Positions 1 to 8,490 of a stretch of 64,000 nucleotides of DNA are shown here, piece by piece. Source of the DNA: Rhodopirellula sp. P2 (GTDB taxonomy: Bacteria > Planctomycetota > Planctomycetia > Pirellulales > Pirellulaceae); contig NZ_CP118225.1 in assembly GCF_028768465.1 (NCBI RefSeq), forward strand, positions 5,809,001 to 5,873,000, written 5' to 3'. Position 1 is the first letter of the stretch, and each line of letters starts with the position of its first letter. A model generated the notes under the pieces. That model worked only from the letters and a program-made list of their open reading frames with translations, had not been told where the DNA came from and searched no databases. Position numbers and translations under genes: made by a program.

Positions 1-957
1 GTTCTCACCCAACCCCAGGGAATCAATCAGGTCCACGATCTGGCCCACCCCTTTGTCCATGCGTGTCACCATCGCAGCGTAACCCGCGCGTGGACGAGGG
101 TGTTTCAGATAACCGTGGTGCTCGTACTCGGCTTCTTCGATCACGCCGTCATACGCATCCACTTCTTCGTCAGGAACCTGAATCGAAAGATGCGGCACCG
201 CAAACGGCAAGTACGCGAAGAAGGGCTGGGTCTTGTCTTCCGCCACGCTTTGGCGAATGAACTCACACGCTTCGTTGACGAACTGATCCTGCGAATAGGT
301 CTCACCATGCAACGTGCGATCGTTGCCGGGTTGCATCTCCTTGACTCGGTTCCGCCACAGAAATTTTGGATAGTGATTGTGAGCGTGACGTTGGCAGTTG
401 AACCCGTAAAACAGATCGAACCCTTGCTCGTTCGGATCCCCCGTGGTCCCAAAATGTCCCAGCCCCCATTTCCCGAACGCCCCCGTTCGATAGCCAACCG
501 ACTTCAGGTGCTCAGCGATGGTGACCTCATCGACAGGCAATGGGTACTGGCCCGGATACTCCAACTGCAACTCTTCACGAACCGCAGGATCAATCTTGGG
601 ATCGCCATTGTTGCGAACGTGCGCGTGACCAGGATGCTTGCCCGTCATCAAACAACAACGGCTCGGCGCGCACACCGCATTGCCTGAATAGAAATTGGTC
701 AGCTTGATTCCTTCAGCTGCCAACTGATCCAACCGAGGCGTTCGGATTTTGGTTTGGCCATAGCTTCCTAGCTCGCTGTATCCCAAGTCATCCGCGACGA
801 TCAACACGATATTGGGACGCGACGTGTCCGCGTCCTTCGCGACGGACTCATCCGCAGAGACTGTGGTCGAAAACAAATTGTGAACGCCCACAACGCAGAC
901 GAGCAGCAAGGTCCAACGGAGCAAAATCCGAGAGGGCATCAAGACGGCTTGGTTCAT
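1..957 (-). CDS. Exported arylsulfatase-type sulfatase, C-terminus cut off by the window edge
   Basis: This is the N-terminal 319 residues of a family S1 sulfatase, which hydrolyses sulfate esters and is probably exported to act on sulfated polysaccharides. Residues 1-35 form a signal peptide. The metal-binding ADDLG follows at about residue 55. The formylglycine motif CAPSR lies at about residues 96-100, then the conserved TGKHPGHAH stretch and a GKWGLGH segment. The start at 957 is followed directly by the signal peptide. An in-frame ATG at 969 would add four residues. The 3' end continues beyond base 1. It is the first of four intact sulfatases in 19 kb, and 957-1157 between it and the next holds nothing recognisable. 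The family call is firm; the substrate cannot be read. Confidence 0.93.
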   Translation of the reverse strand, partial: MNQAVLMPSRILLRWTLLLVCVVGVHNLFSTTVSADESVAKDADTSRPNIVLIVADDLGYSELGSYGQTKIRTPRLDQLAAEGIKLTNFYSGNAVCAPSRCCLMTGKHPGHAHVRNNGDPKIDPAVREELQLEYPGQYPLPVDEVTIAEHLKSVGYRTGAFGKWGLGHFGTTGDPNEQGFDLFYGFNCQRHAHNHYPKFLWRNRVKEMQPGNDRTLHGETYSQDQFVNEACEFIRQSVAEDKTQPFFAYLPFAVPHLSIQVPDEEVDAYDGVIEEAEYEHHGYLKHPRPRAGYAAMVTRMDKGVGQIVDLIDSLGLGEN

Positions 958-1156
958 GTTGTACTTCATGTTGTAGAAAAGACTCGTGGTTCATCATCAC
1001 GTCGCGAAAGCGGTGGCGACGTCTTCCCGCCTGCCCCCAGTGTCACGGTTTCAATTTCGCCAGTCAAATCGAGAGCCCAACTGACAGGTCATTTCATCTG
1101 GAGATCGCCCCAATTCATCCCGAATGGGAGTTCCGTCACCGTTGGGGATTCCAATT

Positions 1157-2632
1157 TCAGCGAGCGATTGGCTCTTCCTCCGGAAGCTTCCATTCTCGCG
1201 GCGGCCAGATTTCTGGAGCGGGCAATTGGGATTCCACCGCGGGGCCGACCAGCGAGGGGTATCGTTGCAAGGCCTGATCGAGCCGACGCCGCACGTTCTT
1301 TCGAGCCGGTTCCACCGGAGTCGTTTCGTACGGATCGTTCGTCAAATCGAACAACTCACCGGCTTTCAGCTTCCAACGATCCGAGACAACCGTTTCCGCA
1401 TCCAGCAAAATGGTTCGCTGCGGCGGCGAAGCTTTTCCAGATAAAAACGGCAACAGGTTCAAACCGTCGGTTCGCTCGGGCGGTGGGCCCCCCGCGGCGG
1501 CGACCATGGTCGGCAACAAATCGACGTGGCTGGCCACGGAATCCAACGTGGCTCCCGCCGGAAATTCGCGAGGCCAGCGGATCATCGCCACAACACGCAC
1601 GCCGCCTTCCCAAGTCGTGAACTTGTTCCCGCGCAGCGGTTCATTGCTGCCACCGTGTTTGGGGTCCGCCCCGTTGTCACTGTGGAAAACGACCAACGTG
1701 TTCTCACGCATCCCGTTCCGATCAATCGCATCGAGAATTCGGCCGATCTGCCGATCCATCGCGGTCGTCATCGCCGCAAACGTTTGACGAATCGAATTGC
1801 CCTTGCCACGTTCACCGTACTCCAACGACTTTTCGCGTTTGGCAATTTTACGATCCGTGTTCGGTGCGAGCTTGCCGGTGGGATCAAATCCATATTCATC
1901 GAGATCAGTCCGCAAGGCTTGCAGTGGTGAATGCGGTGCGTTGAACGCCACGTAGGCATACAGTGGCTGTTCACCGGCATGTCGATCGATGAAGTCAACC
2001 ACGGCGTTGCCGACCAATTCAGTCGAGTAGCCCTCTTCGTGCACGCTGTCAAAATCGCGATGCCAATCCAACTGGCAAAACCGTTCTCGACTGAAGTAAT
2101 CGATCGCACCGTTGTAGTGGCCGTAGAACTCCGTCATCCCATGGCGAAGCGGATGAAACAGGGTCGACGCGAGCCCCAAGTGCCACTTGCCAAACATTGC
2201 CCGATGCTGGTAGCCAAGCTTCGACAAATGTTCCGGAGTGGTTTCGAGCTGCGTTGGCAGGCCGTGCTTCTTGGTGGGCGAGACCACACCGCCCCAAATG
2301 CCAAAACGAAACGGGTACAAACCGGTCAGCACGCCCGCCCGAGTCGGCGAGCAAATGGGAGTCACATAAAACCGATCGAGAGTCACTGATTCGCTGGCAA
2401 GCCGATCGATGTTGGGCGTGCGAATGTCACTGCCGTGATAACCAACATCATTCCATCCCAAATCATCCGCAATGATGTGCACGATGTGCGGCGGTTGGAG
2501 ATCGCCATTGGGCTCGGCGGAGAACCCCGCCCCTGGCAATAGAATGCAGGCGAGGATTGCAAGTGGACACGCCATTCGCACAACGCACGCCCAATGGTTG
2601 CCAAGACTTCGAAGTCGATTCACCACGCCCAT
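1157..2632 (-). CDS. Exported sulfatase
   Basis: This is a complete family S1 sulfatase of 491 residues. A signal peptide covers about residues 1-39, IIADDLGW (metal ligands) is near 53-60, and the formylglycine site CSPTR is at 94-98. GKWHLG and a SDNGADP segment complete the active-site set. The frame stays open upstream to 2848, but that extension would translate repeat module A (2744-2895). I therefore chose the ATG at 2632, which has GGAAGA a few bases upstream and gives a normal signal peptide. ATGs at 2647, 2659 and 2710 are alternatives. It lies on the same strand as the partial sulfatase downstream, 200 bp apart, so co-transcription is possible. The likely role is desulfation of an algal polysaccharide. 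Confidence 0.93.
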   Translation of the reverse strand: MGVVNRLRSLGNHWACVVRMACPLAILACILLPGAGFSAEPNGDLQPPHIVHIIADDLGWNDVGYHGSDIRTPNIDRLASESVTLDRFYVTPICSPTRAGVLTGLYPFRFGIWGGVVSPTKKHGLPTQLETTPEHLSKLGYQHRAMFGKWHLGLASTLFHPLRHGMTEFYGHYNGAIDYFSRERFCQLDWHRDFDSVHEEGYSTELVGNAVVDFIDRHAGEQPLYAYVAFNAPHSPLQALRTDLDEYGFDPTGKLAPNTDRKIAKREKSLEYGERGKGNSIRQTFAAMTTAMDRQIGRILDAIDRNGMRENTLVVFHSDNGADPKHGGSNEPLRGNKFTTWEGGVRVVAMIRWPREFPAGATLDSVASHVDLLPTMVAAAGGPPPERTDGLNLLPFLSGKASPPQRTILLDAETVVSDRWKLKAGELFDLTNDPYETTPVEPARKNVRRRLDQALQRYPSLVGPAVESQLPAPEIWPPREWKLPEEEPIAR

Positions 2633-2743
2633 ACCGTCTTCCACCATGCCAAAGCACATCCCATTGGCCCGCCGCCAATTCCTTTGCGCAGCAATATAGC
2701 AGCGAGACATCGCCAGTTTTTTGATAGCCCCCACCGAATTCAT

Positions 2744-2895
2744 CCTCCCGGAGGGAGGGTGAAGACGGCTTCGCCGTTGAAGTGAGAAATGAATGGTGAG
2801 ATTCGAACGCGATTCCGACTCAAACGTCCGAATGCGTCCCCAATTCACCCTCCTAGCAGGAGGGTCGAGCGAAGCGAGGGGAGGTCGAACGGTGA
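2744..2895. repeat. Hairpin repeat module, copy A
   Basis: This is the first of three related modules; the others are at 3423-3596 and 4119-4292. The left half carries GGAGGGTGAAGACGG and the short hairpin ACGGC-TTC-GCCGT. The right half, 2844-2895, carries CCTCC-tagca-GGAGG and the arm 2859-2881. That arm is a perfect 23-bp inverted match to 3427-3449 on the far side of the first DUF559 gene. Copy A lacks the outer left arm (CCCTCGCTTCGCTCGA) that B and C have, so its left edge is truncated or diverged. Confidence 0.9.
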
Positions 2896-2994
2896 GTCAC
2901 CAAACCAGCCTCCAACCCAAAGCACCGGATGCGTCGCCCACTTCTCCCAATCAACCACCTCAGCCAACCTTCCAACAACACTCTCAATCGAAGG

Positions 2995-3399
2995 TCACTT
3001 CGGTTTGGGCTTCTTTGCTCCAATGTTTCGCGCACCGCTACCCGTTCTCATTCTCGGCTGAAACGAGTACTCCATTCCAATCGCTGCCGCGATGGCACGC
3101 GCAACAGCTTCCGCATCGTCTTCGACTTCTTCATCCGTGAACCGCACGACGAGCCATCCGCGTGATTCCAAATCACGCTGTCGACGCAAGTCATGTTCGA
3201 TGTTCAGATCGCGGTATCCACCATCAATCTCGACAACAAGTGACTTTGCCAGGCAAGCGAAGTCAACGATCCAAGGTGCAATGGAATGTTCGCGTCGAAA
3301 CTTGAGACCGCAAAGTTGTCGGCCGCGAAGAATGGACCAAAGCAAGCCTTCGGATCGAGTGCTGTTCTTGCGGTGATCGCGTGCGTGGTCGTGGGACAT
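2995..3399 (-). CDS. DUF559 endonuclease-like protein, copy 1
   Basis: This 134-residue protein belongs to the DUF559 family, small PD-(D/E)xK-fold proteins related to Vsr very-short-patch-repair nucleases. The family pattern is complete: RKNSTRSEGLLW near residues 10-21, KFRRE near 33-37, VDF with Asp46, and EIDG with Glu57 and Asp59. After EIDGGY the usual His is Arg63 here; copy 2 keeps His63, so copy 1 may be impaired. It differs from copy 2 at about nine positions with no indels. The start lies just inside repeat module B, so the 5' flank is hairpin-forming. Biological role is unknown for the family; a DNA-nicking or repair function is inferred. Confidence 0.85.
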   Translation of the reverse strand: MSHDHARDHRKNSTRSEGLLWSILRGRQLCGLKFRREHSIAPWIVDFACLAKSLVVEIDGGYRDLNIEHDLRRQRDLESRGWLVVRFTDEEVEDDAEAVARAIAAAIGMEYSFQPRMRTGSGARNIGAKKPKPK

Positions 3400-3422
3400 T
3401 TTGCGATGGTTCCGTGCGCGTT

Positions 3423-3596
3423 CCCTCCCCTCGCTTCGCTCGACCCTCCCAGGGGGAGGGTGAAGACGGCTTCGCCGTTGAAGTGAGGAATGAATGGTGA
3501 GATTTTAACGCGAATCGGGCTCAGACGTCCGAACGCATCCCCAATTCACCCTCCTGGCAGGAGGGTCGAGCGAAGCGAGGGGAGGTCGAACGGTGA
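3423..3596. repeat. Hairpin repeat module, copy B
   Basis: This module separates the two DUF559 genes. Its left half (3423-3487) holds the arm 3427-3449, the hairpin CCTCCC-agg-GGGAGG and the ACGGC-TTC-GCCGT hairpin. Its right half (3545-3596) holds the reverse-oriented arm. It is nearly identical to copy C over 174 bp at an exact 696-bp offset. The left half faces the 5' end of gene 1 and the right half faces the 3' end of gene 2. Confidence 0.92.
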
Positions 3597-3690
3597 CGAG
3601 CCAACTCGGCCTCCATCCCAAAACACCGGATGCTTCGCCCACTCTCTCAGCAACCACTCAGCCAGCCTTCCAGCGACTCTCAATCGAACG

Positions 3691-4095
3691 TCACTTCGGT
3701 TTAGGCTTTTTTGCTCGAACGTTTCTCGCACCGCTACCCGTTCTCATTCTTGGCTGATACGAGTACTCCATTCCAATCGCTGCAACGATGGCACGTGCAA
3801 CAGCTTCCGCATCCTCTTCGACTTCTTCATCTGTAAATCGCACGACCATCCATCCACGTGATTCCAAGTCACGCTGTCGACGCAAGTCATGTTCGATGTT
3901 CAGATCGTGGTATCCACCATCAATCTCGACAACAACTGACTTTGCCAGGCAAGCGAAGTCAACGATCCAAGGTGCAATGGAATGTTCGCGTCGAAACTTG
4001 AGACCGCAAAGTTGTCGGCCGCGAAGAATGGACCAAAGCAAGCCTTCGGATCGAGTGCTGTTCTTGCGGTGATCGCGTGCGTGGTCGTGGGACAT
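3691..4095 (-). CDS. DUF559 endonuclease-like protein, copy 2
   Basis: This 134-residue DUF559 protein is a tandem duplicate of the gene at 2995-3399. The predicted PD-(D/E)xK elements are all present: VDF Asp46, EIDG Glu57/Asp59, and His63 in GGYHD. It also has the conserved RKNSTRSEGLLW and the later GWMVVRFTDEEV strand-helix segment. The differences from copy 1 are mostly conservative (Leu/Met, Ile/Val, Phe/Tyr), which suggests the protein has stayed under selection. Its start abuts repeat module C, so the two genes share the same hairpin-rich promoter-proximal sequence. Function is unknown; nuclease activity is inferred from the family fold. Confidence 0.87.
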   Translation of the reverse strand: MSHDHARDHRKNSTRSEGLLWSILRGRQLCGLKFRREHSIAPWIVDFACLAKSVVVEIDGGYHDLNIEHDLRRQRDLESRGWMVVRFTDEEVEEDAEAVARAIVAAIGMEYSYQPRMRTGSGARNVRAKKPKPK

Positions 4096-4118
4096 TTTGC
4101 GATGGTTCCGTGCGCGTT

Positions 4119-4292
4119 CCCTCCCCTCGCTTCGCTCGACCCTCCCAGGGGGAGGGTGAAGACGGCTTCGCCGTTGAAGTGAGGAATCAATGGTGAGATT
4201 TTAACGCGAATCGGGCTCAGACGTCCGAATCCATCCCCATTTTACCCTCCTGGTAGGAGGGTCGAGCGAAGCGAGGGGAGGTCGAACGGTGA
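4119..4292. repeat. Hairpin repeat module, copy C
   Basis: This is the terminal module after the second DUF559 gene. It has the same inverted arms and hairpins as module B with a few substitutions, mostly between 4190 and 4250. No third DUF559 gene follows; the next gene on the left-going strand ends at 4353. The right half (4246-4292) therefore lacks a partner arm to its right. Confidence 0.92.
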
Positions 4293-4352
4293 CAAGCCAA
4301 ACCAACCTCCATCACAAAGCACACAGGGCTCCGGTCCCCTTTCACAAACAGC

Positions 4353-5879
4353 TCAATTCAACGTCAACTTCACCGATTCCAGGACCGGTTTGGATTCGTT
4401 GTCGGTGGTGTCTTCCAGTTTGATTTCAAACTGGTAACCGAACCCGTCCGGCAACACAGACAAGTCCAACTCCGCCGGCGTTCGCGAAACTTGTTTGGCG
4501 AAGCCTAGCACGTGATCATAGCTTTCTTTGATCGTGGTCCACTTCGTCCATTGATCGATCGACTGATCTTGGTCGACGTCGACACCAACTCGAACTTGCA
4601 CGCCGTCCACCCAAGGCCCATTGCTTACAAAGTCCATCGCTTGCTGTGTCGCGAGATAGAACTTGCCCTCGGCAAACATGATGTCTGGATCAGGATGGCC
4701 CTTGCCGATGTTGCCGCACCAAGTGAACGGTTCATCGATGCTCTTGGAAGTGAACCAACCGACGCTCATCGATTTACTGTCCGCGGGATCGTAGTCGCAG
4801 AACAAGTAGTATTGGCCGCCGATCGAGATTGCCGCCCAGTCGCCGTACGCGTTTTGTTCCGGTTCGTGAATTTGATACTTCGCGACGTTGGTTTTGAATC
4901 GCTCAGGGTTTTCCTTCAACCAGTGCGGGTGCTTGTACGTTCCGATCTTACCGGTTGGCTTGGTGCGTTCATCAATCGGTGGCGACAACGCTTTGAAATC
5001 TTGCACTCCGTCGGGACTGACCGCGTGCACAGTCAAAGGCGAATCCCATGCGTGCTTCTGAGCGTTGATGGGACTCCAGTCTTCCAAGATCAGATGAAAG
5101 CGACCGTCCAGATCACGGATGATCGCACAGTCCGATCCGTGCGTTGGGTCGTCGTACGCCATCCCTTTGTTTTCACCCGGCACACCGTCGAACAGATCGC
5201 TGTCCACGTACACATGCGGGTCCTGGTCGTTGGGAAAATCGTAGTAGAAGTATGCCTTGCCGTCCGCGAATTCTGCGGTGGTCATCCACTTGGCGAAGCC
5301 TTCCGTGATCGGTCCATGGTGCACCCAGTTGACCATGTCACGACTCTGCCAAGCGTGATAACCGCCGAGGCGTTTTTTCAGTCCACCGGGTGCGTCATAT
5401 TGATTGGCAAACGGAGTCGTCATCAGCGGCATCTCAAAGCCGTCCAATTTTGCAGGTTCCGGTTGAAATGGAGTTTCCTTGGATCGGTCTTTCCGGTTTC
5501 GGCCGTTTCCATATCGACCGAACATCCAGTAGTCATTCGGCCCGAGACTCAACATCACCGGCGCGTCACCCAAATTGACTGGACCAAGGTTTCCCGCAGG
5601 TTCCCAGTTCAACCAATCGGCCGACTGAGTGACGACGATCGATTTGGCGGACTGTTTTGTCGGAAACGACTTCAACTCGCTCTTCAATGTCGCGTGCTTG
5701 GCCGTCGGAACCACCTGTCCGTTCTCGACCTTGACGTCAGTGCTCGATTTCAAACCAGCGGTCCACTCTTCCTGCGTTTCAATCCGCCAGGCCTCGTCGG
5801 ACATTGCCGGATTCGGACAACAGACCACCACAATCAGCGAGGCGGTCAAAAACGTGCTCAACGATCGTCTAGATTTCAT
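4353..5879 (-). CDS. Exported glycoside-hydrolase-like five-bladed propeller (GH43/GH117-like)
   Basis: This 508-residue protein has an N-terminal signal peptide (about residues 1-27, ending near AMSDEA). The body has repeated blade motifs typical of the GH43/GH32/GH117 clan: GDAPVMLSLGPNDYWMFGRY, WQSRDMVNWVHHGP, GSDCAIIRDLDGRFHLILED, and GHPDPDIMFAEGKFYLAT near the C-terminal blade. Acidic residues in these segments (for example ASP in GSDCA and PDPD) are candidate catalytic or ion ligands. The exact family cannot be fixed by eye. Its ATG overlaps the stop of the upstream beta-helix gene (ATGA, 5876-5879), so the two are translationally coupled and probably act on the same extracellular polysaccharide, together with the nearby sulfatases. 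Confidence 0.75.
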   Translation of the reverse strand: MKSRRSLSTFLTASLIVVVCCPNPAMSDEAWRIETQEEWTAGLKSSTDVKVENGQVVPTAKHATLKSELKSFPTKQSAKSIVVTQSADWLNWEPAGNLGPVNLGDAPVMLSLGPNDYWMFGRYGNGRNRKDRSKETPFQPEPAKLDGFEMPLMTTPFANQYDAPGGLKKRLGGYHAWQSRDMVNWVHHGPITEGFAKWMTTAEFADGKAYFYYDFPNDQDPHVYVDSDLFDGVPGENKGMAYDDPTHGSDCAIIRDLDGRFHLILEDWSPINAQKHAWDSPLTVHAVSPDGVQDFKALSPPIDERTKPTGKIGTYKHPHWLKENPERFKTNVAKYQIHEPEQNAYGDWAAISIGGQYYLFCDYDPADSKSMSVGWFTSKSIDEPFTWCGNIGKGHPDPDIMFAEGKFYLATQQAMDFVSNGPWVDGVQVRVGVDVDQDQSIDQWTKWTTIKESYDHVLGFAKQVSRTPAELDLSVLPDGFGYQFEIKLEDTTDNESKPVLESVKLTLN

Positions 5880-8173
5880 GGTGTGTCCTTCGCGTTGGGA
5901 TCAGCACGGGTGATTCGTTTCACTTCATTGTCACTGCCGAGATCCGTCACCGGACCAAGGCTGCTGACGTGATTGCCACTGGACAATTCCGCCAACACGA
6001 CCGGATTCTCGGTGTCGTTGTGAAGTGTGATGTCAGCGGCGCGGTAGGTCTTCGGTGCATGTTTCTCAAAACGAGTCTCGTGACCTTCCGGGACCTTGGG
6101 AAAGTCGACGCTCAAAAAGTCGAACCGCAACGCGTAGCCGACAATGATCGGACGTCGCGCCTCTTCCACCGACAAGCGTTGCCACAACCGGATGTCATGC
6201 CCCTTGCCTTTGATCGCCGCCAAGGGGTGATCGCCGAGCGAATGGGGTGCGGGCAGCACTTCCAAATCAATTTGCTGGCCTGTATGCGAATCGGAATGAA
6301 CGTACAACAACGGCCCGTAGGCGGCGTTCCCGCTGCAGTTCTGGAGCACACCTCGCCGAGGCAATGAATACCCCTGCACGACACAATCCAGCACTTGGCA
6401 ATTGGTCACGGTCGCTTTCTTGGCCATGTAGAGTTTGATCCCGCCACGAGCTTTCTTGACCACGCAGTTGTCGACAATCATCTCGCCGGCACCCTTGTAC
6501 GCACGGATGCCATCTTCGATGCAATGGAGCATGTGGTCTCGTGGAATCGGCAAGCCATGCACTTCTTCCGGCCACTGCATTTGATAGTTGAATCGCTTGG
6601 CCAAATCACGGTCGTCGTTCTCTGCATAACAATCGTTGCTGAGCCGAACCGTGCCCTCGACGAGCGTGTTTCGGACCGTGGTGCGATTGCCACCTTGCAC
6701 GAAAATCGCGTGACCAAACGCTTCCATTTTGATTTGGCAACTGTCGATCACCGCGTCGTTTCCCGTGATTTGAATGCCGCAGTGCTTCCTCAACCGAAGC
6801 ACACTGCCGGCGCCGATGCCGAACATGTTGCCGTATCCATACGGGTACGATCCACGAATGACCATTTTCATCCCGATCACCCGATTGTTGTCGCCCCGAA
6901 TCACCATCTCGTTCATTCGCCCGTACTTGCGGCCTTGGTTGTAACTCCCAAAGTCGGTCACTTCGGTCGAACCGTCGGGGTAGGTGTCTTCGATGGAACC
7001 ACCCCGGATGGTGAGATCGTTTCCGGTCAACTGAAACAAGTTCCGCCCCGACGCCACCTCGATCGGGACATTGAGTTGGACGCCGGTCAACTCCACGTCA
7101 TTGTTGGAACCGGAGAACACCAATCCCTTCCGGTCTGCGATCAGATAGTCCCCAGGCTTCATCACGATCCGCTGTCCACTTTGTTTGGCAGCCTTTCGCA
7201 ATTGGTCGATCGAATCAACTCGCACGATTGGGCGTGTGGTATCCGAGTCTTCCGTTTCGACGGGCAACAACTCGTGCACGCGAAAATTGGAATAGACATG
7301 GTGGGTGCCGACCATCCGGAATCCAAAGAAGCCTTCGCGATAGACGGGGCCGCTTTCAGAATCAAGCTGCGTCGTTCGCTGAACGATCTTGCCGTCGGCA
7401 TCTCGGTCTTCCATGTCGACCGAGTCACCGTGCCGGAATTGATAGACCAGCTTGCCGTCCAAGATGTACTGAACCACATCGTCAAAAGCGACCAACTGAA
7501 CGGTCATCTTGCGATTGGGCTGGATCAGATACCCAGGGTGATTGTCGTGATCGTTCAATGCGACGTGTGGGACAGGCTTTCCATTCGCTGACCGAGGGTA
7601 GCGACGCATGCGAGTCGTCGTGTTTCTGCGGCCACCGCTGCTGGCGTAGTAGCCATGCATTTTGTCGTAGTCAGTGAACTTGCCCGAATAGCGAGAGGCA
7701 TCAAACAATCCGTTCTCGTGATCCCCAGGATCAGTTGCCATCCAAAACTGGTTCAAGTCTCGCGGTTCCACCCCGCGAATCGCAGGATCATGGGTGGGAC
7801 AAACGACGTCATAAGTGATCGTGGTTCGCGTCGGCAATTTGTGTCGATACCAAACCGTGCAACCACGCCCCGGCACCAAGCAATCCAACGTCCCATCTTT
7901 CTCGCGCACGACCGCTTCCGGGAATCCGTCTCGATCCTCGATCTGGACTACCCAGTCGTCGAGCGTTTCAAAGTTGTCAAACTGCAACAGCTCTCCGACT
8001 TGAAACGTCCCGACGCCGCATCCCAAAACAACCGGCGCATCGGGGGTTGTCGGATCGTTCGCCGGCGCGGCGATCAGGCGTCTTTCGCTCTCGAATCCTG
8101 GACAAAGAATTCCAACAACCAACCAGACAACGCAGGTCACCAGAGCGCGGGACGCAAACACGGACTTCTGCAT
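5876..8173 (-). CDS. Exported DUF6250 plus right-handed parallel beta-helix protein (polysaccharide lyase-like)
   Basis: This protein has 765 residues from the ATG at 8173, chosen because a hydrophobic signal peptide follows immediately; the frame is open to 8239. After the signal, about residues 45-245 look like a DUF6250 lectin/LamG-like domain (FDNFETLDDWVVQIE, then NTTTRMRRYPRS). From about residue 290 comes a long parallel beta-helix with regularly spaced short strands (IRGGSIEDTYPDG, IDSCQIKMEAFGHAIFVQGG, VDNCVVKKARGGIKLY). This fold is shared by PL6/chondroitinase-B-type lyases and glycosidases. It is the first gene of a two-gene unit with the propeller protein (4-bp overlap). Lyase activity is inferred from fold and context; no catalytic residues were assigned. 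Confidence 0.75.
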   Translation of the reverse strand: MQKSVFASRALVTCVVWLVVGILCPGFESERRLIAAPANDPTTPDAPVVLGCGVGTFQVGELLQFDNFETLDDWVVQIEDRDGFPEAVVREKDGTLDCLVPGRGCTVWYRHKLPTRTTITYDVVCPTHDPAIRGVEPRDLNQFWMATDPGDHENGLFDASRYSGKFTDYDKMHGYYASSGGRRNTTTRMRRYPRSANGKPVPHVALNDHDNHPGYLIQPNRKMTVQLVAFDDVVQYILDGKLVYQFRHGDSVDMEDRDADGKIVQRTTQLDSESGPVYREGFFGFRMVGTHHVYSNFRVHELLPVETEDSDTTRPIVRVDSIDQLRKAAKQSGQRIVMKPGDYLIADRKGLVFSGSNNDVELTGVQLNVPIEVASGRNLFQLTGNDLTIRGGSIEDTYPDGSTEVTDFGSYNQGRKYGRMNEMVIRGDNNRVIGMKMVIRGSYPYGYGNMFGIGAGSVLRLRKHCGIQITGNDAVIDSCQIKMEAFGHAIFVQGGNRTTVRNTLVEGTVRLSNDCYAENDDRDLAKRFNYQMQWPEEVHGLPIPRDHMLHCIEDGIRAYKGAGEMIVDNCVVKKARGGIKLYMAKKATVTNCQVLDCVVQGYSLPRRGVLQNCSGNAAYGPLLYVHSDSHTGQQIDLEVLPAPHSLGDHPLAAIKGKGHDIRLWQRLSVEEARRPIIVGYALRFDFLSVDFPKVPEGHETRFEKHAPKTYRAADITLHNDTENPVVLAELSSGNHVSSLGPVTDLGSDNEVKRITRADPNAKDTP

Positions 8174-8490
8174 GCAATTGACTCGTGAATTAACGATAGA
8201 AATTGAACAAGGCTCTGGCGAAATCCGCCGAACACTCATTTAGACACTCCAATTTTAACTTCTGGTTCTGACCCACTCCGCCAAACCCAGACATCTCGAT
8301 CATACTCGTTGCCAACCGTTTGTAACGAAGCCAATTTACCTCGTCCGCCTCTGAGTTGTTGCATGTCACTCAGTTTAAACTGCGAATGACATCCCAATCG
8401 GCAAGTAATTCTCCGGCGGCATTTTCGAGATCGCAGGTCGTGAAGCAGGTCGGGAGGAATGACCGGGCATAATCATGCGAGCCGTTTAGG
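8174..8490. other. Upstream region of the beta-helix gene with a palindrome
   Basis: This non-coding stretch holds the promoter side of the gene starting at 8173. A 12-bp perfect palindrome CAGTTTAAACTG lies at 8370-8381, flanked by the outer pair GTCA (8364-8367) and TGAC (8386-8389). That makes a plausible operator about 190 bp from the start codon. No promoter hexamers are convincing. Confidence 0.35.

Larger units (their letters stand above)
2744..4292. mobile_element. Candidate composite element: two DUF559 genes alternating with three hairpin modules
   Basis: The layout is module A, DUF559 gene 1, module B, DUF559 gene 2, module C. Equivalent points are 701 bp apart from A to B and exactly 696 bp apart from B to C. 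Each gene is bracketed by 23-bp perfect inverted arms (2859-2881 with 3427-3449, repeated in the second unit), plus an outer matching pair (TTCACCCTCC at 2844-2853 with GGAGGGTGAA at 3455-3464). There is no transposase. Calling it mobile is inference from the architecture: terminal inverted repeats around a nuclease gene and recent tandem copying. A passive tandem duplication of a gene with hairpin flanks is the alternative. Confidence 0.45.

Noticed and set aside
2633..2848. N-terminal extension of the second sulfatase
   Set aside because: It would translate repeat module A, and a normal signal peptide begins at 2632.
2744..4292. CRISPR array
   Set aside because: Repeats are about 150-174 bp, palindromic and about 700 bp apart with genes between them; there are no short regular spacers and no cas genes.
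4512..5972. 486-codon plus-strand frame opposite the propeller glycosidase-like gene
   Set aside because: It is a shadow of the minus-strand gene, which has a signal peptide and blade motifs. The plus-strand translation shows no motif.
6395..7591. 398-codon plus-strand frame opposite the beta-helix gene
   Set aside because: Same reason; there is no signal peptide or domain, and the opposite strand reads as a regular beta-helix.
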